Shown here: piece after piece, positions 27,918 through 37,719 of the stretch
How positions within the stretch are numbered: position 1 is the stretch's first letter
Layout of the letters: each line of letters begins with the position of its first letter
Source of the DNA: Aurantiochytrium sp. KH105
Taxonomy: Eukaryota > Sar > Bigyra > Thraustochytrida > Thraustochytriidae
Assembly (NCBI GenBank): GCA_003116975.1
Contig: BGKB01000045.1
Span: 124,001 to 188,000, forward strand
Direction of reading: 5' to 3'
DNA length: 64,000 nt
Program-made: the position numbers and the translations under genes
The notes under the pieces: generated by a model
What the model saw: the letters and a program-made list of their open reading frames with translations, nothing else
Databases searched by the model: none
What the model was told of the DNA's origin: nothing

Positions 27918-30900
27918 ACAACGATAGACTTTTTGCAGTGCTGCCCTGAGCTTGTCAGGAAGCTCTTTGGCATAGTCATCCGAGTAAAAACTGCAATTGA
28001 TCGCAACCTTGTTCTCGAGATGCATCGGATGTGGCTCGCCTCGTCAGTGCAAAAGGTAGTTGACTCAGTTAACGCCTCGCACATTCGTTTCTTTGAAGAT
28101 CTCGAGCATACTTACCTGCTGTCATACATGGATGGCGGCAATCCTCTGCAAGGTGACTGGAAGCGTGATTACTGTACCGTCCCGGAGCATTTCGATTCTC
28201 AGCACAAGATCAATATGCAATTAGGGATCGAACAACCCAGCCCAAAGGTATTGAGTCTTGAGAGGACTGCAGAATCATTGCACGAATGGAAAATCGAAAA
28301 CATTAATTGGAAGAACTTTGGTGATTGTGCAAAGAAGAAGCTCGCCAATGAGAATCTGATTTACCTTCGTGACCTTCGAGTATACGAACGTGATCTTAAA
28401 GATGAGGACATTATCAAAAACATACTGAAGAATCGTTGGAGCAAGAAGACCAGACATGATCGCATAAGGCTTCTCAGAGATAATCTGCAGAGAAAGATAG
28501 CAATGGTACACGACCTCTGGGACGCCTTCAGCATGAAGGGATGCGGGGAAGTTCTTAGTCCGGAACGCGTCGAGGAGATCCTCCGACAGAAATCATTGCG
28601 CGAAGCTTCTAATAAGCGAAAGTGGAAGGAACGTGGAAGAGAAAGCTCCGGAGAGGGATGCTTCGACGATCGAAGGAGCAAGGTCCTCAAGCGTGAGCCC
28701 CCAAGGCCATTTGGGGCCTTTGATGACCCGAAGGGATTCAACGGTTATCTTCTGGGGCGCGGTCTGGTTGAATCGATCATGTTTGAACAGCAGCGCGAAA
28801 CTGCGCGACCGGTGGTTCGCGAGATTGTGTCTGTGCAGGCAAACGTGCTCCGTCTTGACTGCACCTTCAAGTACACGAAGCGAGCTCGCGTGACGCTAAA
28901 AGATGGAGAGCAAACAACAACCTTTCAGCCTTTTGGTGCGCTGCTCACGGTGTTGAACGAGCACAACCAAGTTGCTTATGTGCGCGCTTTGCGTGACGGC
29001 GAAAGGATGGTCGAGGTGATGGAAGCTCTTGACGATTTTCGCCAACATCGTGTTTTCATGGATGGCAAGGACTATCAGCCAAAATGTATATGGACCGACA
29101 ACTGCTGCAAGCAAAGAAATGACCTTCAGAGTCTCTGGCCTGGTGTGAGAGTCTATGTTGACGCCTTCCATTGGCTCAAGCGCTGGGATACCGTTCTGCT
29201 TCCAAGGCCTGGGCATCCTTTACGTAGACTATTTTCGCAAGCAATGGCCGATGCTGTCTTTGCACCAGACTTGAGTCGTGTCGCGAACTTTACATCCAAA
29301 CAAGGCGATATAATGCATCGCTCAAATCGGGCAAAGCGAAGGGTGCCTCGGGCCATACCGAGAAGGGAAATACTGCAGAAGCGTGTTGCTTTGGTGCTCG
29401 AGTGCTTTCTCCGCCTCGACGCTAAGTCAAATCTTACTAATGAGCTCTGTGATCTTTCGCGAAGCACGGGAGTTCCCCTCGTAAATGCCGATGACGCGAG
29501 GGATCTTCCCAAGGATGCATTTCCTGGGATCGACTTCCCTGGCCCTGCTCAGCTTGAGCAGGCAGCCATATCAAAGGGCAAGTCTCAGCGCTTATTCAAG
29601 AAAAAGACCTTCCAGGGAAAGAGCTTCGCTCATTTCGTGAAGACAATGTTTACACACATCCACAATGGCTGCTTGGCTGATCCCGAGGATATGCCGTTGC
29701 ACACTGAGTTGGAGAACGGGGACATCTCAACTTCGCGAGGAACAGGCGCAAATGAAAGGTTCCATCGGGCCCTGAATGAGCGAATTGGTGCAGCGCCTGT
29801 TGGGCTGCTTCGGGCTGACGCACTTTTGCTTGCTGCAACACTTGACCATAATCGTCGCCGTGCTGCTCGGGCGTTTCCGAATCATAAACGAAATCCTTTG
29901 ATTGACCGTTTTTTCTCGCGCACGCACAGACTCCGCATGAACAGCCTGTTCACCTCCAACGCATTCAGAAGCGATGAGCTTCCGTATCCCGATGCAGCCT
30001 TGCCGGGGGTTTTACATCCGAGTCTCGCAATTGGCTTTGCAATTCTTCCACCGTGGATCGACCCAGATGGACGACGGAACTTCGCACGCGGGGAAGCAGC
30101 CTTGACAGCTCCAACAATCAGCTCTGTTGAAGATGGTCAGGATCTTGATTTAAGCCTGTGCACCAAGGTTCATGCTGTGATTCTCGCGTATGGTTTGCAT
30201 GATCACCAGCATCCCGACTTCCAGTTGAAGGAACTCTTCGAAAAACTCACAGGGCGCGACCGGTGTCCGCTCGCGCGACCCTCACAGATCAAGGGTAATA
30301 TTGGCGCAAGAATGGCCGCAGACCTTGTTCGTCGAAAAGGACATGAAGCATTGCTCGAGATGCTTCGTAAAATCGGCGTCGTAGAAAAACGAGACGTGGA
30401 ACTTCACGTCTTGACCATCGATCGCCTTGGCGCAGAAATTCAGCATCACTTAGAAAGTGCTCCCTACTCGGGTCCTCGAAAGCAAAGCGGTAAATTTCAG
30501 CTTCACATCGCTTCCGTGCCTTTGTCATCTGCCCCGCGGCCAGCAACGTTGAAAAGCTCCCTGCCCTCGGGACCTCCTATTGTACTTTCATCCACAAGGT
30601 CATTACTTCTATCATCGCCTGCGGAAGAAGTTGACAAGTACTTCAAAGCGATCCCTAACGTTTCTTTGGCAGCGCCGAATGTCAAAGGATCCACGACTTT
30701 GGAGGGAGAAGCATTGGAGCCATGCAAGACACCAGTTCCTAATGTCTGGGTTGCCATCGCAGATACTCTCGGTGGCCAACTACTGATGGATCGCACCGAG
30801 GCTGATGATCGGGACGCGTGGGCCAACATCGATCTTCATTCGAGTCCTGCAATCCAGAGCATACCTCGGGGACAGGACACTATTGACGAAATTCCATTTT

Positions 30901-32756
30901 CTTGGACTGGGGGGAAAGAGCTCGACGAAATGGAGAAGAAGCTTTTCGGGAAACTCCTCATGGAGCACTATCAAGACTGGCCTTCTCTCGCCGATGTTTT
31001 CAACAAGACTGAAAGATTGGCACAGATTTGGAATGCGTTGGTCGGCGGGCGCGCCATGCAGATCGCTGAGATTGCTAAGCTGATTGGGCCCGATTCAAAA
31101 ATGCTCGAGCTCGCAGCTCAACTTCGGCCCAAGACTTCAACGCACTTCAAAGAGTTTCTAAAGTGGTTCACGAAGATTCGGGAAACGCCACAAAGCGACC
31201 GTCGTGCTGTAAATGAGCTTCGGCAACAGCAACATCATAAGGCGAACAAGAGAAACCTCGACGCGACTCGTATCAGCGAGAGCCTCGACGTAGCGGCGTG
31301 TGAAGTGGCCTTAGAAATTCTTCGCGCGACAGGGATGACAGAGGAAGTAATCGAGGATATAACAGGCAAAAGCTTGAGTCTAGGGAAGCTTGACAAGGCT
31401 AAAGCAGCCAGTTCGAGCACAACAACGATGCGATTGCTGCGTGCGCCGCTTGAGACTCACCATGAAGGCGTAGCTTCATTGCCAATAACGCCTGCACAAA
31501 CGGAACCAGGACATTCTTTTCCCAATCAACCTTGGCGTTGCGTGGAACAACTTGACCCAAAACGGTATTGCAGCGTTTGTCGTCAAAGGCGGAAAGACGG
31601 GGGGCATCGTGCAGGTGAGGAATGTAACAGAGACCTAAAGGTCTGGAAACAATCAGAACTCCTCAAATTGACTCGAGTGGACTTCAAGAAAGCGCCCCCA
31701 GCACGAGTTTTTACCCCGCTTTGCAGCCTCAAAAGCAGCGACGAAGAAGTCCTTCATTGCTATTTTAGTGCCTTGGATGACTTTGTAACGAGCGGGCGAG
31801 CGCAGTTCGAATTTGTCCACAGGAACTACCCAAGTGGGCGGCGCCTCAACGATGGACTGATACGCCAAGAAGCCACTATCAGAGGGCTTCAGCAGCTTCG
31901 AGATAAGACCGGTTGGCTGACCTCATTCGTTATGAAGGTTTTTGTTGAAATCCTTCGCGATCACAACTTTAGTAAAGCTCCTTCGTGTGGTCGATGCGCA
32001 TTTGTGTGTACAGATACCTGTACCATGGATGCTAACTTTCGCGATGAGGTTGCCAATGCTTTGAAAGCATCTCAAAGTAACGCACGCTGGCAGAGAATCA
32101 AAAAGCATGAGCCTGGCGTACCCGGAAACCTAAACTTTTTGTTTATGCCAATCTGTCACGGCTCTCATTGGACGTTGGTGTATCTCGATGTGAAGCAGCG
32201 CAGCCTCAATTATTTTGATCCGATGAAAGGCGCCCAGCAACGAAGTGAAGTGATCGAATTGCACTTGAGAGGTTTAGTTGATGCCTTAGGTATTGGGCAG
32301 CATTTTAGGACCCTCCCACAACCTCCGAACGAAGAGCAAGGATCAAAAGTAGTGGCTGTAATTGACTTGAATGAGACGGCAGGTGAGACCGAGCTTGCAA
32401 AGGTTAATGACGCGTTTTCTAAGGCTGGCCAGGGTAGTCGCCGTAGTCGTCGCGGCAGGCGCAGAACAAAGTGCCCAAAGAAGAAGGCCCCGGCTACGTC
32501 CGATTTATTTGCGACAGATGGGTGGACAGGACCAGCCAATTATTATGGCGCTCAACCTCTCGACAACACATTTGATTGCGGAATTCATGTCATGATGACG
32601 ATGGCCGGGCTAGTTGCTGGCCTCAGTATGGATGAAATCAACAGGGCGTTGCAACCGGAACCAGGGCACAATGCGATCCCACAGAAGCGTTTGGCTGTGC
32701 AGATTGGTCTCGCTGAGCTCTTTTTTGATAGCTTTCATCACCAATCTTCCCTCTGA
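27918..32756 (+). CDS. Transposase fused to Ulp1-type (C48) cysteine protease, 5' end in gap
   Basis: About 1,612 codons are open from the gap to a stop at 32754-32756. The transposase core shows an RNase H-fold order: first Asp in VLRLDCTFKYTKRAR (28857), second Asp in IWTDNCCKQRND (29097), a D-x2-H motif (YVDAFHWLKRW), and a Glu in GTGANERFHRALNE (29754). This is the pattern of MULE-like cut-and-paste transposases. Farther on, YCSVCRQRRKDGGHRAGEEC gives a CCHC zinc-binding motif. The C-terminus is a Ulp1-like protease with His (SHWTLVYLD, 32166), Asp (NYFDP, 32217), Gln (AQPLDN, 32553) and Cys (FDCGIH, 32577) in the right order. A basic insertion (RRSRRGRRRTKCPKKK) lies between Asp and Gln. 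Base use is lower in GC than in neighbouring genes. The coding part seen is uninterrupted. Confidence 0.8.
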   Translation, partial: TTIDFLQCCPELVRKLFGIVIRVKTAIDRNLVLEMHRMWLASSVQKVVDSVNASHIRFFEDLEHTYLLSYMDGGNPLQGDWKRDYCTVPEHFDSQHKINMQLGIEQPSPKVLSLERTAESLHEWKIENINWKNFGDCAKKKLANENLIYLRDLRVYERDLKDEDIIKNILKNRWSKKTRHDRIRLLRDNLQRKIAMVHDLWDAFSMKGCGEVLSPERVEEILRQKSLREASNKRKWKERGRESSGEGCFDDRRSKVLKREPPRPFGAFDDPKGFNGYLLGRGLVESIMFEQQRETARPVVREIVSVQANVLRLDCTFKYTKRARVTLKDGEQTTTFQPFGALLTVLNEHNQVAYVRALRDGERMVEVMEALDDFRQHRVFMDGKDYQPKCIWTDNCCKQRNDLQSLWPGVRVYVDAFHWLKRWDTVLLPRPGHPLRRLFSQAMADAVFAPDLSRVANFTSKQGDIMHRSNRAKRRVPRAIPRREILQKRVALVLECFLRLDAKSNLTNELCDLSRSTGVPLVNADDARDLPKDAFPGIDFPGPAQLEQAAISKGKSQRLFKKKTFQGKSFAHFVKTMFTHIHNGCLADPEDMPLHTELENGDISTSRGTGANERFHRALNERIGAAPVGLLRADALLLAATLDHNRRRAARAFPNHKRNPLIDRFFSRTHRLRMNSLFTSNAFRSDELPYPDAALPGVLHPSLAIGFAILPPWIDPDGRRNFARGEAALTAPTISSVEDGQDLDLSLCTKVHAVILAYGLHDHQHPDFQLKELFEKLTGRDRCPLARPSQIKGNIGARMAADLVRRKGHEALLEMLRKIGVVEKRDVELHVLTIDRLGAEIQHHLESAPYSGPRKQSGKFQLHIASVPLSSAPRPATLKSSLPSGPPIVLSSTRSLLLSSPAEEVDKYFKAIPNVSLAAPNVKGSTTLEGEALEPCKTPVPNVWVAIADTLGGQLLMDRTEADDRDAWANIDLHSSPAIQSIPRGQDTIDEIPFSWTGGKELDEMEKKLFGKLLMEHYQDWPSLADVFNKTERLAQIWNALVGGRAMQIAEIAKLIGPDSKMLELAAQLRPKTSTHFKEFLKWFTKIRETPQSDRRAVNELRQQQHHKANKRNLDATRISESLDVAACEVALEILRATGMTEEVIEDITGKSLSLGKLDKAKAASSSTTTMRLLRAPLETHHEGVASLPITPAQTEPGHSFPNQPWRCVEQLDPKRYCSVCRQRRKDGGHRAGEECNRDLKVWKQSELLKLTRVDFKKAPPARVFTPLCSLKSSDEEVLHCYFSALDDFVTSGRAQFEFVHRNYPSGRRLNDGLIRQEATIRGLQQLRDKTGWLTSFVMKVFVEILRDHNFSKAPSCGRCAFVCTDTCTMDANFRDEVANALKASQSNARWQRIKKHEPGVPGNLNFLFMPICHGSHWTLVYLDVKQRSLNYFDPMKGAQQRSEVIELHLRGLVDALGIGQHFRTLPQPPNEEQGSKVVAVIDLNETAGETELAKVNDAFSKAGQGSRRSRRGRRRTKCPKKKAPATSDLFATDGWTGPANYYGAQPLDNTFDCGIHVMMTMAGLVAGLSMDEINRALQPEPGHNAIPQKRLAVQIGLAELFFDSFHHQSSL

Positions 32757-33121
32757 ACCAGCACAGTCCTTTGACAAAAGCTGTGCCCAGCGAAAGACAA
32801 ACGGATTTCCAACGGATAAGATTTTCTAACAAGATCGTGTTTTTTTTCCTCATTGAAATGGTCTAAAGTCTGTACGTGGCGCCGCGACCGCAGATCATTA
32901 AGTACTCTTAGCGTCTCACTACTGAGTGCCCCCAAAGTAATGGTCTATACGAATGGAGCACTCACCGGCAACGCAACACATCGCAACGCAACGTTATCGA
33001 GCACACCCGCACAGTCAGCAGCAGGCTGCCAGCCCGTACTGATCAATCACCGATTACCTCGCTGGGCCCCGTGCTCTGCGCGCGGGCCTGCGCCGGGCAG
33101 GGAGCCAGGTCCAGACTCAGG
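32757..33121. other. Right flank of the transposon
   Basis: This holds the 3' end of the element and the leader of the EF-hand gene. There is a T-rich tract at 32849-32858 and a CAACG-type pentamer run (gcaacgcaacacatcgcaacgcaacg) near 32970-32996. Confidence 0.45.
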
Positions 33122-36100
33122 ATGGAAAAGGACTCGAAGGATCGCGCTGCGGCGAGCCGCGCGTGGCTTGAGAAACTCGCACAGGACGTGCGCGAGGCTG
33201 GTGCAGGGTTCTGCGAAGCGGAGCTGCGCGACGCCTTCCGAGCCACCCTGGGCAAGCAGCCGTACTGGGACGAGGGAAGGCAGATCGCCAGCGCAGATGG
33301 CGGCGCTGACCACCGCGATCTCCCGCATCATCGTGGAGAGCTGCACAAAATAACCGAAAGGTTTCTTCGTATTGTGACAGCTTGGCGCGGTCGCATCACC
33401 GTCGAAGACGAGAGACACCTGCAAAACGCTGCAGCCCTTCTCATAAAAGTATACAACACTGAGCTATATACATTTGCCGGCGCGAGTGCTTGTTTCGCGC
33501 GCGGATCTCTGGAGCTGGAGGCAGCCGCAGATGTCCTGCAGCGTAAACTCAAGGTTCTCGCAGACCTTGATGGAGGCACGGACAAGACCTTTGCACGTTG
33601 GACAAACAAAGCAAAGAAACAATCACACACCATCGATGTCAATGGCTTTCGTCGACTCTTTCATCAACTCCTTCGAGGGCGCGACAGTGGTTTCTGTGCG
33701 CGCGAAATTGAACAGGTCATCATGCGTTTCCTGGACCCTGCAGGAATCGGCGAGATCGACAAGGAAGCCTTGGAGAAGTTCATTTACTCAAGCGTACCAC
33801 GATTTTGCGAGCATGCTGCCTGGATTACCAACGCAAGCATGAACGAGGATCCCCGCGTCCTCGTAGACGTGCGGGTGCTTTCCACTCGCGCGACCAAAAT
33901 GCAGCAGCTCGAGCTCGTAGATCAAGGCTTTGAGCATGCAATGGGCAGGAACGTTGGCATATGGATAAAACGCGCCGCAAGGTCAGAGTATGCAGACAAC
34001 GACGCCTTTCAGCGCGCTCGCGTCACAGGCATTGTCTGCCAATGGACAAGGACCAAGGATCCTGCTGCAGAAGAGGCACTCACGCGACACGGCTTTGTCG
34101 TCGCGACAGAGATACTCACCCGATCTACGATCTTGAACCACTTTCTCACACGTACCTCCGGGCAGCCTCGTGTTTGGATCCGTAGAAACGCCAAAGCGCC
34201 GCGTGCGCTGTGCAATTTGTACGTGGGCCGCCTCGACGAAATGCCTCCTTGCAGGGACTTACAGCGTCTCGATGCCTCGCCAGATCTTCGGGCGTTGCAA
34301 AATTGTGCTGCAGCGCTTTCCGCAACGTCAGCGCACGAGCTGGTCCTATTTGGAAGGTTAATTCGAAGTGACGGTGACAGCGTGAAGCGCGATCTCGAAG
34401 TCGAGTTTGCCAAGATTGCAAGCGGACTGGGTGCAAGCGAACGCGAACATGCAGAACGTCGTGATGCTCGAGCGCGCACGTTGCGCATCGAAAAAGTCCG
34501 CAAGGATCTCGTGCACCAGCTCGTCTCAAACATGCTCGATGTACTCACCTCGCCAGAAGAATGTCTTTCTCGCCAAGTTCCCGACACGGAGCTTCTTATC
34601 GAGTGCGCACGCGACGCATTGGACCTTGCACAAACACAGCTCGAACATCCGGGCCAAAGGCCATCTAAAAAGAACCAACCGGTCGTACAGCCTGGACACT
34701 TGACGCGGCGTAAAGCCTGCGAGGTACTTGACGGCGCTGGACTCACGGTCGACTCGGCGAAAAGCCTAAAAGAGCTCTTATCAGCGCTTACAAGCACGAC
34801 ACCAGGAACGAAAAAGCTAGTATCAATGCGCGCGTTACGGGAGCTTTTCCGATTTAATCCTGCGCGCGTGCAGCAGCTCCTCGTCGAAGCGTGTCGAATT
34901 CATGGTCAACGGGTTCTTGTCTACCTTGGTTCACACGAGACAATTTCAGAGGTGTCACTTCGGGAGGCGCTTGCGCCAGCACTCTTGCTCACATCGTACG
35001 AATTTCGAGAATGGGAACTGAACCATGTTGTCCATGCATTTGGTCACGAGCACCGAACGGGGCATGTCGAGCTTGGCAAGCTTCGCGAGTCAGTTGCCTC
35101 AATCTTGACAGCCCTCGAGCGGGAAACACCAGAAACGAAGCAAGCATTTGACAACAAGAGCACCAAGACATTGCAGGACTTTATCGTGGACTCTTTTGGC
35201 AACAAGTCAACTTATGAGGCACGCTTTGCAGAGCTCTCAGGTCGCGATCCTGATGCCAATGCTCGCATTTCTCTCGCACGCCTTAAATCTATTGTGCGCA
35301 GACGGACCTTTGCAAGCGATGAACAAATCAGCGCGTTTTGGGGAGAACATGGAATTCAAGCCGAAGGTTTCGTCGATGCCAAAGAACTTCACCGGATCGC
35401 CTGCACACTTGTGGCTCGGGAGTCGCCACGCCTTGATCGTGCCAAAACATTGGAAGAAGAAGTTAGCGCGGCAGATTTTGATATTGAATTGAACAGTGAC
35501 AGCGATGACAGTGAGGCGCATGGCGAAGAGACCAAAAGAGCATCACTCTTTGGCCCCGAGGGACAGACAATGCTCGACTGGGCTGCATTGCGAGACTCGC
35601 TCTGCCGAACGGATGCATATTCGCTCAAAGCAATGCTGAAAGTGAAACAAGCCCTTTCAGAAGTCGAACTCCGTGCCATGTTGTCGAAAACAGAAGCCAT
35701 TCTCAGCCAAGGTCAGTTTCAATCACTTGTTGATCTCGCGAAAGTTGACAATGGCGTTGCGGGAAAGTCAATATTGTGCTCTGCGAAGCTGCTGCGCGCG
35801 CTGTGGCCTGCGCAGGATCTTGCTCCTGATGCAGAGTGCCGACCACGAGAATTGCTCGAGGCTGCTCGTCAGACGATTCAGAAAAGTCTGCGGGGAGGTC
35901 TTGGAGCCAAGCGACTCATGCAGGACGTACTGCTCTACGACGCAGTTGAGCCTGAGCACTTTACCTGCGATCATCTCGCAAAGCTTGTCAAGCGACTTGT
36001 CCCAAAGTCAGGGCTCAAGGCTGCAGACCGTGCGCACGATGGAAGAATGCTTGCGAGGACCTTGCAGAGGAAAGTGCGAGGTGAACATGTAGCCAGCGCA

Positions 36101-37528
36101 CATGGGGAGATTCTCTTTGCTGAGTTGTGGAGTTTTCTTGTTGACGAGACAGTGGACAATTCTGGTCGCCAACGCATGGAAAACAGCGCTTTCTCGGCGC
36201 ATTTGAGGGACTTTGTCGAGGTGGAGAACCCTGCAGAGACTTTTCAGAGGCTCGATGAAGATGGAAATGGAACGATCTCCCAGGCTGCGTTCGGGGAAGC
36301 TATGCGCGCTGTGGCCCCGCAGCTTCCACAGCCATGGCTCGCAAGCTTGCGCAAAGAATTCCGCACCACGTCCAATCGAGTCCGTTATGATGGGGCTCTG
36401 ATGCAACGCCTGCAGTTGCGGCCTCGCAAAGAGCTCGATGCCATGCTTCAGATTATCAGTGACTTGCGCTGTAAGGCTCAGCAACGCGTGAATGCACCAA
36501 ATGGAATCCACTTGGTTGAATTACTCCATTCACGGGACGATTCAAGCTCTGGATATCTGACGCGGGAATCCTTTCGCGACGTTTTAGAAGACGATCTTGG
36601 CGCAAACACTGTGCTGAATGAGACGCAAATGCAAATGCTTTTGCGATGGGTTCAAAGCGCACACTCACCTTCGTTCGTAGACTATGGGCGTTTCGTGCGT
36701 ATGATGGCGCCAAGCTATCGACAAGTGAACGCGGTACTGACCCGCCTCAAGGATCATTTAAAACTCTCGTCAGAGGTCGCCGGCGGCGAACTGGATATGC
36801 GCGCGGCTTTTGGCCGGGTGGACGCCATGGGCACGGGCCACATTTCGCGACGGGACTTTGTCGCAACGCTAGAGAAATTGCTCGGGCTTTACCCGCAACC
36901 ACTCTCACTTCGAGATGTTCAGATCCTCTTGGATGACTTGGACCCTTCTGGTCACGATATGGTCGACTACGTGCGATTTTGCGCCCAGTGTCTGGGCATG
37001 GACGGCGAAAGGGGTGCTCTTGTACAAAGCATTGGGGAGAAGGTTCGCGCCGCGTTACTACAAAGTCGTATTGATCCCAACCGCGTTTTTGCGAGAAATG
37101 ACCCGACAGAGTCCGGGTGTCTCGAATTCGAAGACTTTTTCGACGCGTGCGAAGACTTGTACATTCCCTGCAGTCGTACGGATCTTCTTTTGTTGGTGCA
37201 GCACTTTGATTGGCTCGAGGCCACTGAAAGCTCGCGCTTGGTGCACTACACACGCTTTGTGAGCGACCTTATTCGAGCTGGTGGTCCCGGGGGCATCTTT
37301 AGCCGCGCGGCACGCGCTCCTCCGGGTACTGCTCCAGTTCGTGGCGGGGACGCGGTATGGAATTCGTCTTCCGTGCAGCAATGGCTCGCGAGCGGCAGCA
37401 CGAGTTCCGAAGCCAAAGCCAAGTTTGTTCAAGTGTTTCGAAGCGTACAGCGAGCGCGAGAGCACGCGGAGGGCGGCCGATCACCGTTGCGGGCAAGACA
37501 AGATTCCAGGGCAGACATTGCAATCTGA
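33122..37528 (+). CDS. Large multi-EF-hand protein, EFCAB6-like architecture
   Basis: 1,468 residues from the ATG at 33122 (MEKDSKDRAAASRAWLEKL); an upstream in-frame Met adds only 17 residues. Repeated EF-hand-like modules occur throughout. The clearest lie in the C-terminal third: DEDGNGTISQAAF (from residue 1045), DDSSSGYLTRESF, DAMGTGHISRRDF, DLDPSGHDMVDYVRF and DPTESGCLEFEDF. Paired modules end in V-D-Y-x-R-F. Residues ~240-420 contain two segments, GFEHAMGRNVGIWIKR and GFVVATEILTRS...PRVWIRR, that recall MABP-type repeats (weak). Length and repeated degenerate EF-hands resemble EFCAB6, a flagellar microtubule-associated protein, which would suit a zoospore-forming organism. Most loops lack the final Glu needed for tight calcium binding. 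Confidence 0.7.
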   Translation: MEKDSKDRAAASRAWLEKLAQDVREAGAGFCEAELRDAFRATLGKQPYWDEGRQIASADGGADHRDLPHHRGELHKITERFLRIVTAWRGRITVEDERHLQNAAALLIKVYNTELYTFAGASACFARGSLELEAAADVLQRKLKVLADLDGGTDKTFARWTNKAKKQSHTIDVNGFRRLFHQLLRGRDSGFCAREIEQVIMRFLDPAGIGEIDKEALEKFIYSSVPRFCEHAAWITNASMNEDPRVLVDVRVLSTRATKMQQLELVDQGFEHAMGRNVGIWIKRAARSEYADNDAFQRARVTGIVCQWTRTKDPAAEEALTRHGFVVATEILTRSTILNHFLTRTSGQPRVWIRRNAKAPRALCNLYVGRLDEMPPCRDLQRLDASPDLRALQNCAAALSATSAHELVLFGRLIRSDGDSVKRDLEVEFAKIASGLGASEREHAERRDARARTLRIEKVRKDLVHQLVSNMLDVLTSPEECLSRQVPDTELLIECARDALDLAQTQLEHPGQRPSKKNQPVVQPGHLTRRKACEVLDGAGLTVDSAKSLKELLSALTSTTPGTKKLVSMRALRELFRFNPARVQQLLVEACRIHGQRVLVYLGSHETISEVSLREALAPALLLTSYEFREWELNHVVHAFGHEHRTGHVELGKLRESVASILTALERETPETKQAFDNKSTKTLQDFIVDSFGNKSTYEARFAELSGRDPDANARISLARLKSIVRRRTFASDEQISAFWGEHGIQAEGFVDAKELHRIACTLVARESPRLDRAKTLEEEVSAADFDIELNSDSDDSEAHGEETKRASLFGPEGQTMLDWAALRDSLCRTDAYSLKAMLKVKQALSEVELRAMLSKTEAILSQGQFQSLVDLAKVDNGVAGKSILCSAKLLRALWPAQDLAPDAECRPRELLEAARQTIQKSLRGGLGAKRLMQDVLLYDAVEPEHFTCDHLAKLVKRLVPKSGLKAADRAHDGRMLARTLQRKVRGEHVASAHGEILFAELWSFLVDETVDNSGRQRMENSAFSAHLRDFVEVENPAETFQRLDEDGNGTISQAAFGEAMRAVAPQLPQPWLASLRKEFRTTSNRVRYDGALMQRLQLRPRKELDAMLQIISDLRCKAQQRVNAPNGIHLVELLHSRDDSSSGYLTRESFRDVLEDDLGANTVLNETQMQMLLRWVQSAHSPSFVDYGRFVRMMAPSYRQVNAVLTRLKDHLKLSSEVAGGELDMRAAFGRVDAMGTGHISRRDFVATLEKLLGLYPQPLSLRDVQILLDDLDPSGHDMVDYVRFCAQCLGMDGERGALVQSIGEKVRAALLQSRIDPNRVFARNDPTESGCLEFEDFFDACEDLYIPCSRTDLLLLVQHFDWLEATESSRLVHYTRFVSDLIRAGGPGGIFSRAARAPPGTAPVRGGDAVWNSSSVQQWLASGSTSSEAKAKFVQVFRSVQRAREHAEGGRSPLRARQDSRADIAI

Positions 37529-37719
37529 TTGATCCTCATCTCAAGCGAGTGAAAGAATACTTTTTCCTTAAAAATGGATCGATCATTTGATTGGTATTCT
37601 TCTCTGTTTCGTACTTCAACAGCGCACTGACAAGGGGGCCGAGATGAGATATAAGTAAAAAAGGCTAACTATTCGTTCTCTTTTTTTCCAAAAAAAAATC
37701 TTGTTTGTATTTCTGCATT

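Larger units (their letters stand above)
27600..32830 (+). mobile_element. MULE-like DNA transposon carrying a Ulp1 protease domain (ends approximate)
   Basis: The transposase-protease gene defines the element. Both ends are uncertain: the left is in or near the assembly gap, the right is inferred to lie within a few hundred bases after 32756. No other genes are seen in it; there is no DNA polymerase or capsid gene. Absence of stops over 4.8 kb suggests recent activity or a young copy. Family-level assignment is inference from the D-D-E spacing and D2H motif. Confidence 0.65.

Noticed and set aside
27541-28084. Several open frames drawn across the N gap
   Set aside because: They consist mostly of unknown bases and cannot be supported.
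27918-32756. Virus-like (Polinton-type) element, because of the Ulp1 protease domain
   Set aside because: No polymerase, packaging ATPase or capsid gene is present; the protease is fused to a transposase, which fits a plain DNA transposon.
27440-33070. Terminal inverted repeats of the transposon
   Set aside because: Comparing the two flanks by eye gave only matches of eight bases or fewer (for example atttcaat), no better than chance.
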